A DNA stretch of 14,368 nt from SABI01 sp964453215 (GCA_964453215.1 CAYVRR010000050.1:1-14368), one strand, 5' to 3'; numbered from the stretch's first letter, positions 1 through 8,198 are shown. Translations and numbers: made by a program. The notes: generated by a model not told the origin, from the letters alone.

Positions 1-1
1 A

Positions 2-1156
2 CTCCTCCCCCTCACACGGCGTGGGGAGAGTGCTTCCTCAAGTGAATACTTAGATAGACTTCGTCTCATTCTCCTAGAAAATGAGCTAGAACTTATTCGT
101 ATTACTCTCCAATCAACGACTGATAACGAACGATATGAATTTTTGAAAGAAAATTTCATAGCAATGCCAACCATTATCCAAACATACAATACGATGAATG
201 GAAATGTTATCTCCTTAAAAGCTGAAACATTGGGACTAGAAAAAATACTCAATCAATATAAAACAATTGCAAAGGAGAATCAGTCAAACTTCTACATTAT
301 TAGTGATGCTCCAATCCCCCTATTGCCGATGGAATCAAATAAGAAGATGATTGCCATCGTTGTTGCATTCCTTGTAATTATGATTGGGTTTGTAATCCTA
401 CTCATTTCAATCATTGCAGATACAAGAATTAAATCGACAGCAGATGCAAAACAAAAACTCAACTATCCTATTATTGCCACTTTCCCCTACCTTAAAGATA
501 CACATTCCCTCCTTCAAAGTGAAAAGGGGGAGTCAAAACATATTGAACTCTACAGAATTATGGCAAGGCCACTGAGGATAAAATATCCAAAACATGGGGC
601 TACCTTTCTTATTTCAAGCACTGTAGATGGGGAAGGAAAAAGTACAACAGCCATTAATCTTGCAACAGTGTTTGGTCGGCAAGATGAGCGAGTGCTCTTA
701 ATGGATGCCCAAATAAGGGGGGAAATAAAAACTTCCCCACTTACTCCATACATAGAAGGAGATACTCAAAAAGAGATGGCAAAGGGTCTTGGTGAATACC
801 TCTCTTATAAAGCGACGAGTGAAGAAATTATTAGCCAAACAACTCTTGCTGGAGTTGATATGATTCTAAAACATGATGAAGCTGTCATCCCTGATTTATT
901 ACAATCTGCCCGAATGCGAGATTTAATGGAAGAGTTGCAACAACAATATTCAATTATCATCATTGAAGGGCCTCCTGTGAGTGAGTGTGTCGACTCAGAA
1001 ATACTCTCAAAGTATTGTGATGCAATTATTATGGTCACAAGCACTGATAAGCTAAAACCTGCACCAATAAAAGGGGCAATTTCACGACTCAAAAAGACAA
1101 ATACACCACTAGAAGGAATTGTTCTCACTAAAGTAAGGGCAGTATATGCTGAATAA
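2..1156 (+). CDS. Wzc-like polysaccharide chain-length / tyrosine autokinase (BY-kinase), 5' partial
   Basis: The frame is open from base 2, so the gene starts before the window; the TTG at 143 is internal. 384 residues are visible. They show a helical periplasmic segment (about 1-100), a Pro-rich stretch (APIPLLP, 103-109), a membrane helix (about 115-139) and a cytoplasmic P-loop domain. This is the usual C-terminal layout of Wzz/Wzc proteins, which control export and length of surface polysaccharide. Walker A is clear (DGEGKST, 209-215). Walker A' reads VLLMDAQIRG (230-239), where the family normally has a second Asp at the Gln. Walker B reads IIIIEGPP (318-325), with Glu in place of Asp. 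The C-terminus has one tyrosine (Tyr382) rather than a cluster. Kinase activity may therefore be weak or altered. The next gene starts 10 bases downstream, so the two are probably co-transcribed. The family call is firm; activity is not. Confidence 0.85.
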   Translation, partial: LLPLTRRGESASSSEYLDRLRLILLENELELIRITLQSTTDNERYEFLKENFIAMPTIIQTYNTMNGNVISLKAETLGLEKILNQYKTIAKENQSNFYIISDAPIPLLPMESNKKMIAIVVAFLVIMIGFVILLISIIADTRIKSTADAKQKLNYPIIATFPYLKDTHSLLQSEKGESKHIELYRIMARPLRIKYPKHGATFLISSTVDGEGKSTTAINLATVFGRQDERVLLMDAQIRGEIKTSPLTPYIEGDTQKEMAKGLGEYLSYKATSEEIISQTTLAGVDMILKHDEAVIPDLLQSARMRDLMEELQQQYSIIIIEGPPVSECVDSEILSKYCDAIIMVTSTDKLKPAPIKGAISRLKKTNTPLEGIVLTKVRAVYAE

Positions 1157-1166
1157 AAGGAATTAG

Positions 1167-3701
1167 GTGCGGATGAATAGGCAAACCATAGATCAGATAT
1201 GTTACAAAATACTGCTCAGCATTGGAGAGTCCCTAGACCTCAAGAAGATGTTAGGTAAAAGTCTAGCCACCTATATAGGAGAGCTCAAATGCTCAATGGG
1301 AACAGTTCTTTTAGTAGATGAAACAGATTCATCATTTCACCTACAAAATGTCTTTTCAATACCAAGAAATATTGAAAAACATTCCTCCTTTATTGCCTTA
1401 AAACAAAGACTTGTTCACCATGATTTTTCTGATGATATCATCACCCACTCAATTCAAGATGCTAAAGGTATATATTATGTTTTAAGCATCTCTGATGTTG
1501 GACTGTTAGTCCTGTATAAAGAGGGGGATGAGATAAACAATAACCTCCTTGAAGCATTACGCCCTATCAACCATAAACTTGGAACAGCGTGTAAAGCTTG
1601 CCTGCAAAACACACGGCTAGAAAAAAGTAGTCAACGTTTTACTCAAATGGCAAACACACTCCCCGGGCTCATTATTGAACTAGATAATGAGTATAACATT
1701 ACTTTTTTCAATCAACGAACATTAGAAATATTCAAACAAATTGACTCAGATGAATTTCATCCAAGTAAGATTTTTGATTTCTTTCCTCCCCACTTACACG
1801 CTGAAGTAGGTAAATTGCTTCACCAATGTGAAATAAGGATGAATGTAACTTCAGGTGACTTTCTGATGATAAATAGTCGCAAATTATCATTTATGGTAAA
1901 CTTAAGTATCTCCCCAATCATTCAAGAACATACTCTCGTTGGATTTAGAGGAATTGCTATAGATATTACTCAACGTGTACATTTAGAGAAGGATCTAAAA
2001 CTTCGTGACACTTTATTTAACGTTATTACACGAGCAACACAAGAATTATTAAAATCAAAGAATTACTCAGTTGCCCTTGAGATGATTGGAAAAGCTAACA
2101 ATGTTAATCGAGTTGAATTCTTCAAGAGCTCTTTTGATCCAAAGAGCAACCAAATGATGGCAACACGATTAGCTCAATGGTATGCACTCAAAGGGGATTA
2201 CGATGAGAAGCCTTTAGATCTCTATAATGAACAGATGCCCCTAATTTTAGAAGAACTTTCAAAGAAAAATCATTACCAAGCGATCACAAAAAGTTTAGAA
2301 ACGAATAGATTCAAAGAATTTCTCCTTAAAGAAGGCATTAAGTCTTTCATGTTCCTTCCCCTTTTTATTAAAGAGCAATTTTGGGGATTTGTCACGTTCT
2401 GCGACACCATCAATGAACGCAGGTGGTCAGACATTGAGTGTGAACTTTTACACCTTTTTGCTATCTCTATCTCTGAAAGTATTAATCGAAGTGAAGTTGA
2501 AGATGAACTAAATTACCTCTACCAAGAAATTGTAGATGACTTAGAGATTGCACGATCTGTTCAAAACTATATGCTCCCCCCTTGGATTCACATTGATGAA
2601 CACATATTATTTTCCACAAACTATAAACCTTGGGCAACAATTGGAGGGGACTTTTTCGACTGTATAAGGATATCAAACATGCAGTATATCCTCTACATTG
2701 CCGACATTTCAGGTCATGGGATTCAAGCTGCCCTCACCATGACAGCGGTAAAATCTATTATCAATATGGTTGTAAGGAGTGAACAAGGAAAAGGTTCTCC
2801 AGCCCAGATAGTTACCTCTTTAAATGAAGCTATAACGAAACGTCTGTTTAAAGATAACTATATGACAATGTGTTTCACGCTCTTAGATTTCGAATCTATG
2901 AGTATCTCTTGTATTAATGCAGGCCACCCTCCCCTCTTTCTCTATAACATAAAAACAGGACACACCCGAGTCATCGATTCTACAGGGAATATTCCTTTAG
3001 GGTGGGTAGAAGATTACAGGTACCATGAAAAAGATATTATGAGGGTAGAATTTAGTGCTGATGATGTAATTTGTATGGTAACAGATGGAGTATTTGAGTG
3101 TTTCAATGAATATGAAAAGGAGTTAGGGTGGGAAAATTTTCTTACCCTCCTCCAAGAAGGTTCATTGATAGATAACTGTATCATGCTCCCCTATGAAAGC
3201 TATGAGATGACCACAAGAAAAGGGTATACAAAGCGTAATGATGATTTCTCCTTCATTGCACTTCAAGCTCTCCCTATTTTGCACACTCACTTGTATAAAG
3301 AACTTCATGCAGATCTTTCTCTTGTTGATGAAGTGTGTGTCGAAGTTGAAAAGTTTGTCCTCTCTCATGGACGAAACGAAATGGAAGGCATGAAAACTCG
3401 CTTAGTGACAAGTGAATTTCTTAGTAATGTTGTTGAACATGGAATAAGTGAAGATAATGGGGATAAAATTGCTCTAAAAATAGAAGTATCCAAATTCATA
3501 AAAATTACCATCTGGGACGCTGCCGTAGAGTGGAATCCCCCCCTTAAAAAGCTCATCATGGATGATTTCTTTGATTCACTTAATCAAGAATCCCATGACA
3601 GGGGAAGGGGTTTACAGATTATATACTCGCTAACAGATTCAGTTTCACGCCGTAGAGTTGGCGGTGTTAATGAGACCTGTTTCACTATTTCACTTGAGTA
3701 G
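1167..3701 (+). CDS. GAF-PAS-GAF sensor with PP2C (SpoIIE/RsbU) phosphatase and RsbW-like ATPase domains
   Basis: 844 residues, soluble, no membrane helix seen. Apparent order: GAF-like region (about 10-150), PAS (about 155-272), GAF (about 280-445), helical linker, PP2C phosphatase (about 455-700), HATPase_c_2 domain (about 705-844). Phosphatase motifs are intact: GGDFFD (493-498), ADISGHG (512-518), NAGHPP (584-589), VTDG (638-641) and NDDFSF (691-696). These supply the metal-binding aspartates. The ATPase has an N box (Glu750, Asn754, Glu757-His758) and a glycine box DRGRGL (811-816). The G1 position reads WDAAVEW (783-789), with Ala where Gly is usual. By family knowledge such proteins dephosphorylate, and may also phosphorylate, a STAS-domain antagonist; the STAS gene at 7275 is the obvious local partner. 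The GTG start at 1167 has AAGG six bases upstream; ATG at 1173 is an alternative. The 3' end overlaps the convergent glycosyltransferase gene by 17 bases. Confidence 0.9.
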   Translation: MRMNRQTIDQICYKILLSIGESLDLKKMLGKSLATYIGELKCSMGTVLLVDETDSSFHLQNVFSIPRNIEKHSSFIALKQRLVHHDFSDDIITHSIQDAKGIYYVLSISDVGLLVLYKEGDEINNNLLEALRPINHKLGTACKACLQNTRLEKSSQRFTQMANTLPGLIIELDNEYNITFFNQRTLEIFKQIDSDEFHPSKIFDFFPPHLHAEVGKLLHQCEIRMNVTSGDFLMINSRKLSFMVNLSISPIIQEHTLVGFRGIAIDITQRVHLEKDLKLRDTLFNVITRATQELLKSKNYSVALEMIGKANNVNRVEFFKSSFDPKSNQMMATRLAQWYALKGDYDEKPLDLYNEQMPLILEELSKKNHYQAITKSLETNRFKEFLLKEGIKSFMFLPLFIKEQFWGFVTFCDTINERRWSDIECELLHLFAISISESINRSEVEDELNYLYQEIVDDLEIARSVQNYMLPPWIHIDEHILFSTNYKPWATIGGDFFDCIRISNMQYILYIADISGHGIQAALTMTAVKSIINMVVRSEQGKGSPAQIVTSLNEAITKRLFKDNYMTMCFTLLDFESMSISCINAGHPPLFLYNIKTGHTRVIDSTGNIPLGWVEDYRYHEKDIMRVEFSADDVICMVTDGVFECFNEYEKELGWENFLTLLQEGSLIDNCIMLPYESYEMTTRKGYTKRNDDFSFIALQALPILHTHLYKELHADLSLVDEVCVEVEKFVLSHGRNEMEGMKTRLVTSEFLSNVVEHGISEDNGDKIALKIEVSKFIKITIWDAAVEWNPPLKKLIMDDFFDSLNQESHDRGRGLQIIYSLTDSVSRRRVGGVNETCFTISLE

Positions 3702-4878
3702 ATTGACACGCTCTTTGTAACAACCTCTCGATCTCATCCACATATCGGTCAAAAGCAAAATCTTTCTCAACACACCATCTCCCCTTTTCAACAAGGAATT
3801 GATACAAAGAGGGATCTGTAAGAACTTTTTCTAGTTGCAAAGCAAGCTCTTTTGGATTATCGGGTGAAAAAGTTAATGCATTCTCTCCATCAATAAGAAA
3901 CTCCCCCTGCCCCCCATTTGCTGTACTAATTACTGCAAGTCCACTAGCCATAGCTTCAAGGTGGGTAAGTCCAAATGGCTCTTGCCAGATTGAAGGGAAG
4001 ATAAAAATATCATGTTCTCGGTAGAGTGTGGGTACTTGATCGTGTGGTACTAACCCTTTGAACTCTACGGTATAGGGGAGTGAGGAGGCCCTTTCTTTCA
4101 GGGTTTGAGTATATGCCTCCTCCCCCTTTCCCACAATTGTTAAAGAACAGGTATATGTGTTATCAACGTGGTGTAGCAGTGTGAGTGCTTCTAAAATAGT
4201 GTGCACCCCCTTATAGGGGTGTAACTGCCCCACATAAAGGAGTTTTGCAACTTCTTCTCTCTTACCAGGATCTTTTTTTAATGGAAATTTTTCTACAGGA
4301 ATTCCTTGATAAATAACCTCACTATCTTGGATAGGAAGACCTCTATTGAGAAGATTGTTTTTTAGGATGTTACTGATACACGTTGAATAGGTAAAATCTA
4401 TCCCTTTAAGGGTAATTGATGGGGTAAGGAGATCTAAAAACCAATGAGCTAGTTGCTTAAGCCGAAAAGAGAAGGGATGAAACGCAAAGCTCATGATGTT
4501 CTCATCATTAAATGTAAAAATAGTTGGAATATTTGACCTTTGTGCAACATGGGCACTACTAGGGGTAAGTCTAAGAAGACTCCATATAAATATTACATCT
4601 GGTTTTTTTTCTCTAATAATCTTCTTCGTCTCCACTTCATTGTGACGCGCAGTGTTAATTCGAGATTTTCGTTGAAAATGGGCAGCTTTATCAAAACTTT
4701 GATACACCTTCAAAGTCCTTGTTACTTCATTATCAGAGGTAGCTCCTCCATGGTCACTTGTAAGGACATGGATATTGTGCCCTCGAGAAGTGAGGTATGT
4801 AACAACTTGTGCACAAAGGATCTCGTATCCTCCAAGAATATAGGGTGGATAGAGATTAGAAATAATCAAAATATTCAT
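3685..4878 (-). CDS. Glycosyltransferase family 4 (GT-B fold)
   Basis: 397 residues, no signal peptide or clear membrane helix. The N-terminus MNILIISNLYPP with the glycine loop LGGYE (15-19) is typical of GT4 enzymes and supports this ATG, although no strong Shine-Dalgarno precedes it. The C-terminal nucleotide-sugar domain starts near 208 with LLYVGQLHPYKG (213-224). It carries the EX7E motif (Glu300 and Glu308 in EPFGLTHLE), followed by a conserved glycine-rich stretch (ANGGQGEF, 320-327). These retaining enzymes move a sugar from a nucleotide or lipid donor onto a growing glycan; donor and acceptor cannot be read from sequence. The gene lies 54 bases downstream of the hydrolase gene on the same strand, and near the Wzc-like gene. 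A role in surface polysaccharide assembly is therefore likely by inference. Confidence 0.9.
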   Translation of the reverse strand: MNILIISNLYPPYILGGYEILCAQVVTYLTSRGHNIHVLTSDHGGATSDNEVTRTLKVYQSFDKAAHFQRKSRINTARHNEVETKKIIREKKPDVIFIWSLLRLTPSSAHVAQRSNIPTIFTFNDENIMSFAFHPFSFRLKQLAHWFLDLLTPSITLKGIDFTYSTCISNILKNNLLNRGLPIQDSEVIYQGIPVEKFPLKKDPGKREEVAKLLYVGQLHPYKGVHTILEALTLLHHVDNTYTCSLTIVGKGEEAYTQTLKERASSLPYTVEFKGLVPHDQVPTLYREHDIFIFPSIWQEPFGLTHLEAMASGLAVISTANGGQGEFLIDGENALTFSPDNPKELALQLEKVLTDPSLYQFLVEKGRWCVEKDFAFDRYVDEIERLLQRACQSTQVK

Positions 4879-4932
4879 ACCACTGAGTATAGTCTATGAT
4901 ATGGTAGTTGCCAACAAGGAATACTCATGTAC

Positions 4933-7131
4933 CTATTTACTGGCATCATATAACACACCATAGAGCACTATGTTCCAAATAGAAGTCTCCCACACAGTAA
5001 ACTCATTGTTGTTTACAAGTGACCACCCATCACAGTAGCGCCTTTGTAGAGGTAAATCTTCCCAAGTGGGATACAATGAGTCAGAGACTACCTTTTGATA
5101 CTCTGCATTACTCCTTTGTGCACTTGGTCCATAGATTAAAATTCCTGGTACACAAGAATCTAATTGGCTTTGTTGACTAAAGTATGAGTCAAGGTGAAGT
5201 GGGCTCTTTGGCACCTTTGAGCCAAGTCCTGTAACATAAGAGCGTCCTAAGGGATTTAATCCAAGAGCATAATCTGCAGCTTGAGAGAGAATGGCAAGAT
5301 ATGCTTCCTTTTCTTTCTCATCCTCTTCCAAACGATAGGCAAAAGCAATTGGGTCCACATACCGCCCTTGAGAAGTTGCAGCTCCCCATCCGTAGCCTTT
5401 TGTTGCCAATGAGGGATAATAGGGAATGTTCAAATCAAAGCCCATATAGCCCCCATCCCTTGCTTGTTTAAACACTAATTCTTTGAGTTTGGTTTGTAGC
5501 GATTCATCAAAACACGATTTGAGTAAAAGGAAACTACTAAAGTGAACAGTTTGTATCTTAGCACTCATATTCCCAGGTCTATATTGCTCGGGCCAAGAGC
5601 CATCTTCTATGAGAAGATGATGTGCTAAAAGAGAAAATAGAGCTTCAGCTTCCCCTATTTTTTCAACATTCTCTGGTTCAAAGACTGTAGCAGCTAAACT
5701 TTGTTGACCTGAAGCATAGAGTAAGGATGAAGTCATGGTATTGATGGATGAATCAAATCTACTAAGGGCACTATACGCTAACTGAGAGCGATCATAGAGC
5801 TCTTGTGCCCTCTTTTTATACTGGGGGTATCTACTGAGTAACCGTGCCCCTTGAGCCATCATCCCTGCACCAAAGGCAGTAACATCGAAAGAAACATCCC
5901 ACGTACCATATAGAAGGTTATCTGTTGCTGCATTCACTTTCCCATACTCAGGATGAGATGATGTTTCAGTTCCAGCCATGATAGCACCATAGTGTTCATC
6001 ACGTGAATCAAGTATCTGAAGATTCTCCCATAAAAGGACTCCCCATAAGGCTTCATCAAGGAAATCAGGGAGTCCATTACCCGACTCTGGAATATTGTAT
6101 TGACCGTCAATAAAGTGGGAGGGAAAAGCTTCAAAGTAGCCCAACATAAGGATGGGGATAATTGTATGATATGGCCTTCTGTCAAAATCTCCCGCGTCAT
6201 GATACCCCCCCTTTATTTCAATCATTTCACTCTTTGGGTCAACATATATCTTTGAGCTCGTAGTCCAAGGAGTTCGAGTGAGGGCAACTTCTGTGTGACA
6301 AGCTTCCCTTGTATATTGAGTATATGGCTCTTTAAGGGCAATTCCACACCTTTGGTGATACAAAAATCGTGTATATGTAGATGCTATTTCTCTAATAGCT
6401 TGATGGGTAATTTCAAATGGGTATGATATGCCCATATGTTCTATGTGGACAACATAGGGGCCACCAATAGGAACTTCACTCAAGTCAAGTCGATAAATGT
6501 GTTCACCAGAACTCACTCTATCTTCACTCACTTTCGTGTCATCCCCCCTATATTCAGCACTTCCTGAGAAAACCACTTCTCCACTATTTTCATCTAGTAC
6601 ATGATAGGTTAGAGGATGATCTAAAAGGCGAGAGCCACCATCGCCGAGAAAGAGTCCAAAATGAGCATATCGGATGGGGCTTGTTGGTAGATATCCCACT
6701 TGGTTTACTTTTATTGATTCACACAATACACTTTTATCATCAAACTCAAAAATTACATCTCCATACGGGCCTTCAATCATATAGGTAGTACCTGAAACTA
6801 ACGGAGTTTCAAGAACAAGATAGGTTACATATTCAGTCTCTATCTTGTACTCCCCTTTTTTTGTCTTAGGTAACTCATCAACAGAAGCTGTTTGATGGAA
6901 AATTGAAACAGGATTGATATTGTTTACTCTCCAATCTCCCTTTGTGGTAGTGAGGAAGGTGGGAGAAATCTCTGTTAGGCCAAAATTATCAACAAATGAG
7001 ACGACAAGAGTATAATTATCTGCAGTTGTAATAGAGAATGATATCTCTTCACTCCCTTTTGCGTGTACCATAATTTTAGGTAATAAGATAAGAGCTATAA
7101 GAATGTAGAGATGTGTTTTATATAGTCTCAT
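4933..7131 (-). CDS. Secreted glycoside hydrolase family 9 (endoglucanase-like)
   Basis: 732 residues from ATG 7131. That start has GGGAGA six bases upstream and gives a clean signal peptide (hydrophobic 7-21, likely cleavage after VHA at 24). The frame extends to a TTG at 7179, which is less likely. After the signal comes an all-beta-looking region (about 30-135) that I do not recognise. Next is a CelD_N Ig-like domain (about 138-242, beginning IKVNQVGYLP), then the (alpha/alpha)6 catalytic domain to the end. The catalytic aspartates are in HDAGDFD (Asp312, Asp315). The C-terminal acid is in NNNEF (Glu710). The family's usual HHR substrate motif reads SPLHLDS (643-649), so the first His and the Arg are changed. 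GH9 enzymes cleave beta-1,4-glucans or related glycans by inversion. Secretion, plus neighbouring glycosyltransferase and Wzc-like genes, allows either external glucan digestion or processing of the cell's own polysaccharide. Confidence 0.9.
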   Translation of the reverse strand: MRLYKTHLYILIALILLPKIMVHAKGSEEISFSITTADNYTLVVSFVDNFGLTEISPTFLTTTKGDWRVNNINPVSIFHQTASVDELPKTKKGEYKIETEYVTYLVLETPLVSGTTYMIEGPYGDVIFEFDDKSVLCESIKVNQVGYLPTSPIRYAHFGLFLGDGGSRLLDHPLTYHVLDENSGEVVFSGSAEYRGDDTKVSEDRVSSGEHIYRLDLSEVPIGGPYVVHIEHMGISYPFEITHQAIREIASTYTRFLYHQRCGIALKEPYTQYTREACHTEVALTRTPWTTSSKIYVDPKSEMIEIKGGYHDAGDFDRRPYHTIIPILMLGYFEAFPSHFIDGQYNIPESGNGLPDFLDEALWGVLLWENLQILDSRDEHYGAIMAGTETSSHPEYGKVNAATDNLLYGTWDVSFDVTAFGAGMMAQGARLLSRYPQYKKRAQELYDRSQLAYSALSRFDSSINTMTSSLLYASGQQSLAATVFEPENVEKIGEAEALFSLLAHHLLIEDGSWPEQYRPGNMSAKIQTVHFSSFLLLKSCFDESLQTKLKELVFKQARDGGYMGFDLNIPYYPSLATKGYGWGAATSQGRYVDPIAFAYRLEEDEKEKEAYLAILSQAADYALGLNPLGRSYVTGLGSKVPKSPLHLDSYFSQQSQLDSCVPGILIYGPSAQRSNAEYQKVVSDSLYPTWEDLPLQRRYCDGWSLVNNNEFTVWETSIWNIVLYGVLYDASK

Positions 7132-7137
7132 TGATTT

Positions 7138-7143
7138 TCTCCC
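7138..7143 (-). promoter_or_regulatory. Ribosome binding site of the GH9 gene
   Basis: On the minus strand this reads GGGAGA, six bases before ATG 7131. It decides the start in favour of the signal-peptide ATG over the upstream TTG at 7179. It is part of a 13-base sequence (7138-7150) repeated exactly at 7212-7224. Confidence 0.7.
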
Positions 7144-7224
7144 TTTTTGTATGATAGGGGCAACTGTTTTTAGTTGCAATCATCTTTTTATCATAGAGGT
7201 AGTTCCAAACATCTCCCTTTTTGT
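7138..7224. repeat. 13-bp direct repeat flanking a small hairpin in the GH9 leader
   Basis: TCTCCCTTTTTGT occurs at 7138-7150 and again at 7212-7224. Between them lies a 6-bp inverted repeat, GCAACT (7160-7165) and AGTTGC (7172-7177), with a 6-base loop. In the sense of the hydrolase transcript the order is purine-rich copy, hairpin, purine-rich copy that serves as ribosome binding site, then start codon. The repeats are exact; a regulatory role is only a guess. Confidence 0.5.
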
Positions 7225-7274
7225 GTATCATTTTTGTATATGGTGTATGATAGTAGAACTAAATAGGAGAGCAT

Positions 7275-7610
7275 ATGATAGTTATAAAGAAAGAAGAGGC
7301 TACTATTTTAGAGGTTGAGTTCACTATGCTTACTGCAAATAATGCAAAAGAATTCAAAAAGAGGATAGAAAAAGAGATAGAACACGATAAATATATTGTG
7401 CTAGATCTCAATAAAGTAACATTTATTGACAGTAGTGGTCTTGGGGTTTTCCTCTCCTGTCTTAAAACTCTTCAACAAAAGGGGGGTGAATTAAAGATTT
7501 GTAATATTACAAAACCAGTTCGTCTCTTATTTGAACTTGTTCGTTTGCATCAAATCATTGATATTTTCAATTCAACTGAAGAAGCCCTCAATGCCTTTCA
7601 TAAGGAATAA
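7275..7610 (+). CDS. STAS-domain anti-sigma-factor antagonist-type protein (SpoIIAA/RsbV family)
   Basis: 111 residues, the normal length for a stand-alone STAS protein. The core motif FIDSSGLGVFL (50-60) carries the serines (53/54) at which SpoIIAA/RsbV-type proteins are phosphorylated. The ends also match the fold: a beta strand IVLDLNKVTF before the motif, and LKICNITKPVRLLFEL after it. In family members the unphosphorylated form binds an RsbW-like kinase domain or another target; a PP2C phosphatase restores it. The only PP2C and RsbW-like domains in the window are in the protein encoded at 1167-3701, so that is the likely partner. No sigma factor gene is visible, so the output may be an enzyme or a remote factor. 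AGGAGA four bases before the ATG fixes the start. The gene is divergent from the hydrolase gene, separated by 143 bases. Confidence 0.92.
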   Translation: MIVIKKEEATILEVEFTMLTANNAKEFKKRIEKEIEHDKYIVLDLNKVTFIDSSGLGVFLSCLKTLQQKGGELKICNITKPVRLLFELVRLHQIIDIFNSTEEALNAFHKE

Positions 7611-7691
7611 TTCTCAAACATCTTTATGCTGAAGGGAAAATAAGGAATTTTTCATGCAAAAAAGTAACAGAAATATCTATTTCAGCTTGCC

Positions 7692-8123
7692 TTAACCTTC
7701 ACTCATCTTTAACCAGGTAAGTACTTGTTGGCCAATAGCATCACGAATGACTCTAATACCTTCTAGCTTCTTCTCTTTACTACCTGTTAAGGCACTAGGA
7801 TCTTCAAATCCCCAATGTAAACGAGTATGCTTTCCAGGAAATAGAGGGCAACGCTCTGCGCTCGTTTCGTCACAGACAGTGATTACATAGTCAAATACTT
7901 CTTTTCGGTCAATATACTCACTAACAGATTTAGCAACTTGGTTCTCCATGCTTATGCCAATTTCACTCATCGCCTCTACTACAAGAGGGTTTAAAACCCC
8001 TTTTTCAATACCACTACTATGAACATCAACATGCTCATCAGCATAATGGCGAACAAATGCTTCACACATTTGACTTCTAGCTGAGTTGTGTATACACACA
8101 AACATGACTCTCTTTTTTTTCAT
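7692..8123 (-). CDS. arsC: Arsenate reductase, thioredoxin-coupled type (low-molecular-weight phosphatase fold)
   Basis: 143 residues. The phosphate-binding loop CIHNSARS (10-17) sits directly after the first strand, as in LMW protein tyrosine phosphatases and B. subtilis/S. aureus-type ArsC. The second conserved region VITVCDE..AERCPLFPG (80-97) supplies Cys84 and Cys92. With Cys10 these make the three-cysteine relay that reduces arsenate to arsenite and is recycled by thioredoxin. The sequence LHWGFEDPSA (102-111) is also typical of this family. Reading GAGGGG a few bases upstream of the ATG supports the start. It is divergent from a two-gene permease that probably exports the product, and shares the upstream region with it. 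An ordinary tyrosine phosphatase is unlikely because of the extra cysteines. Confidence 0.93.
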   Translation of the reverse strand: MKKKRVMFVCIHNSARSQMCEAFVRHYADEHVDVHSSGIEKGVLNPLVVEAMSEIGISMENQVAKSVSEYIDRKEVFDYVITVCDETSAERCPLFPGKHTRLHWGFEDPSALTGSKEKKLEGIRVIRDAIGQQVLTWLKMSEG

Positions 8124-8181
8124 ACCTCACCCCTCTTATATACACTAGAAATACGAAGTAATGATAAACAATCTTACTTTA

Positions 8182-8198
8182 TCAATAGTCTCTATTGA
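8182..8198. promoter_or_regulatory. Perfect 7-bp inverted repeat between arsC and the permease genes (candidate operator)
   Basis: TCAATAG (8182-8188) and CTATTGA (8192-8198) are separated by TCT. The right arm overlaps a TTGACA box (8196-8201) of a candidate promoter for the permease genes. A dimeric regulator bound here could block or shift transcription. The repeat is seen directly; the operator role is inferred. Confidence 0.5.

Noticed and set aside
4884..4927. Inverted repeat TGAGTAT / ATACTCA between the hydrolase and glycosyltransferase genes
   Set aside because: The arms are only 7 bases with a 30-base loop and no T run follows, so it is not a convincing terminator or operator.
7132..7179. 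Longer N-terminus of the GH9 protein from TTG 7179
   Set aside because: It would cover the hairpin and ribosome binding site and would place 16 polar residues before a good signal peptide. ATG 7131 is better supported.
7611..7691. Possible shared terminator between the STAS and arsC genes
   Set aside because: Only a distant GCTGAA/TTCAGC pairing and A/T runs are seen, with no compact stem.
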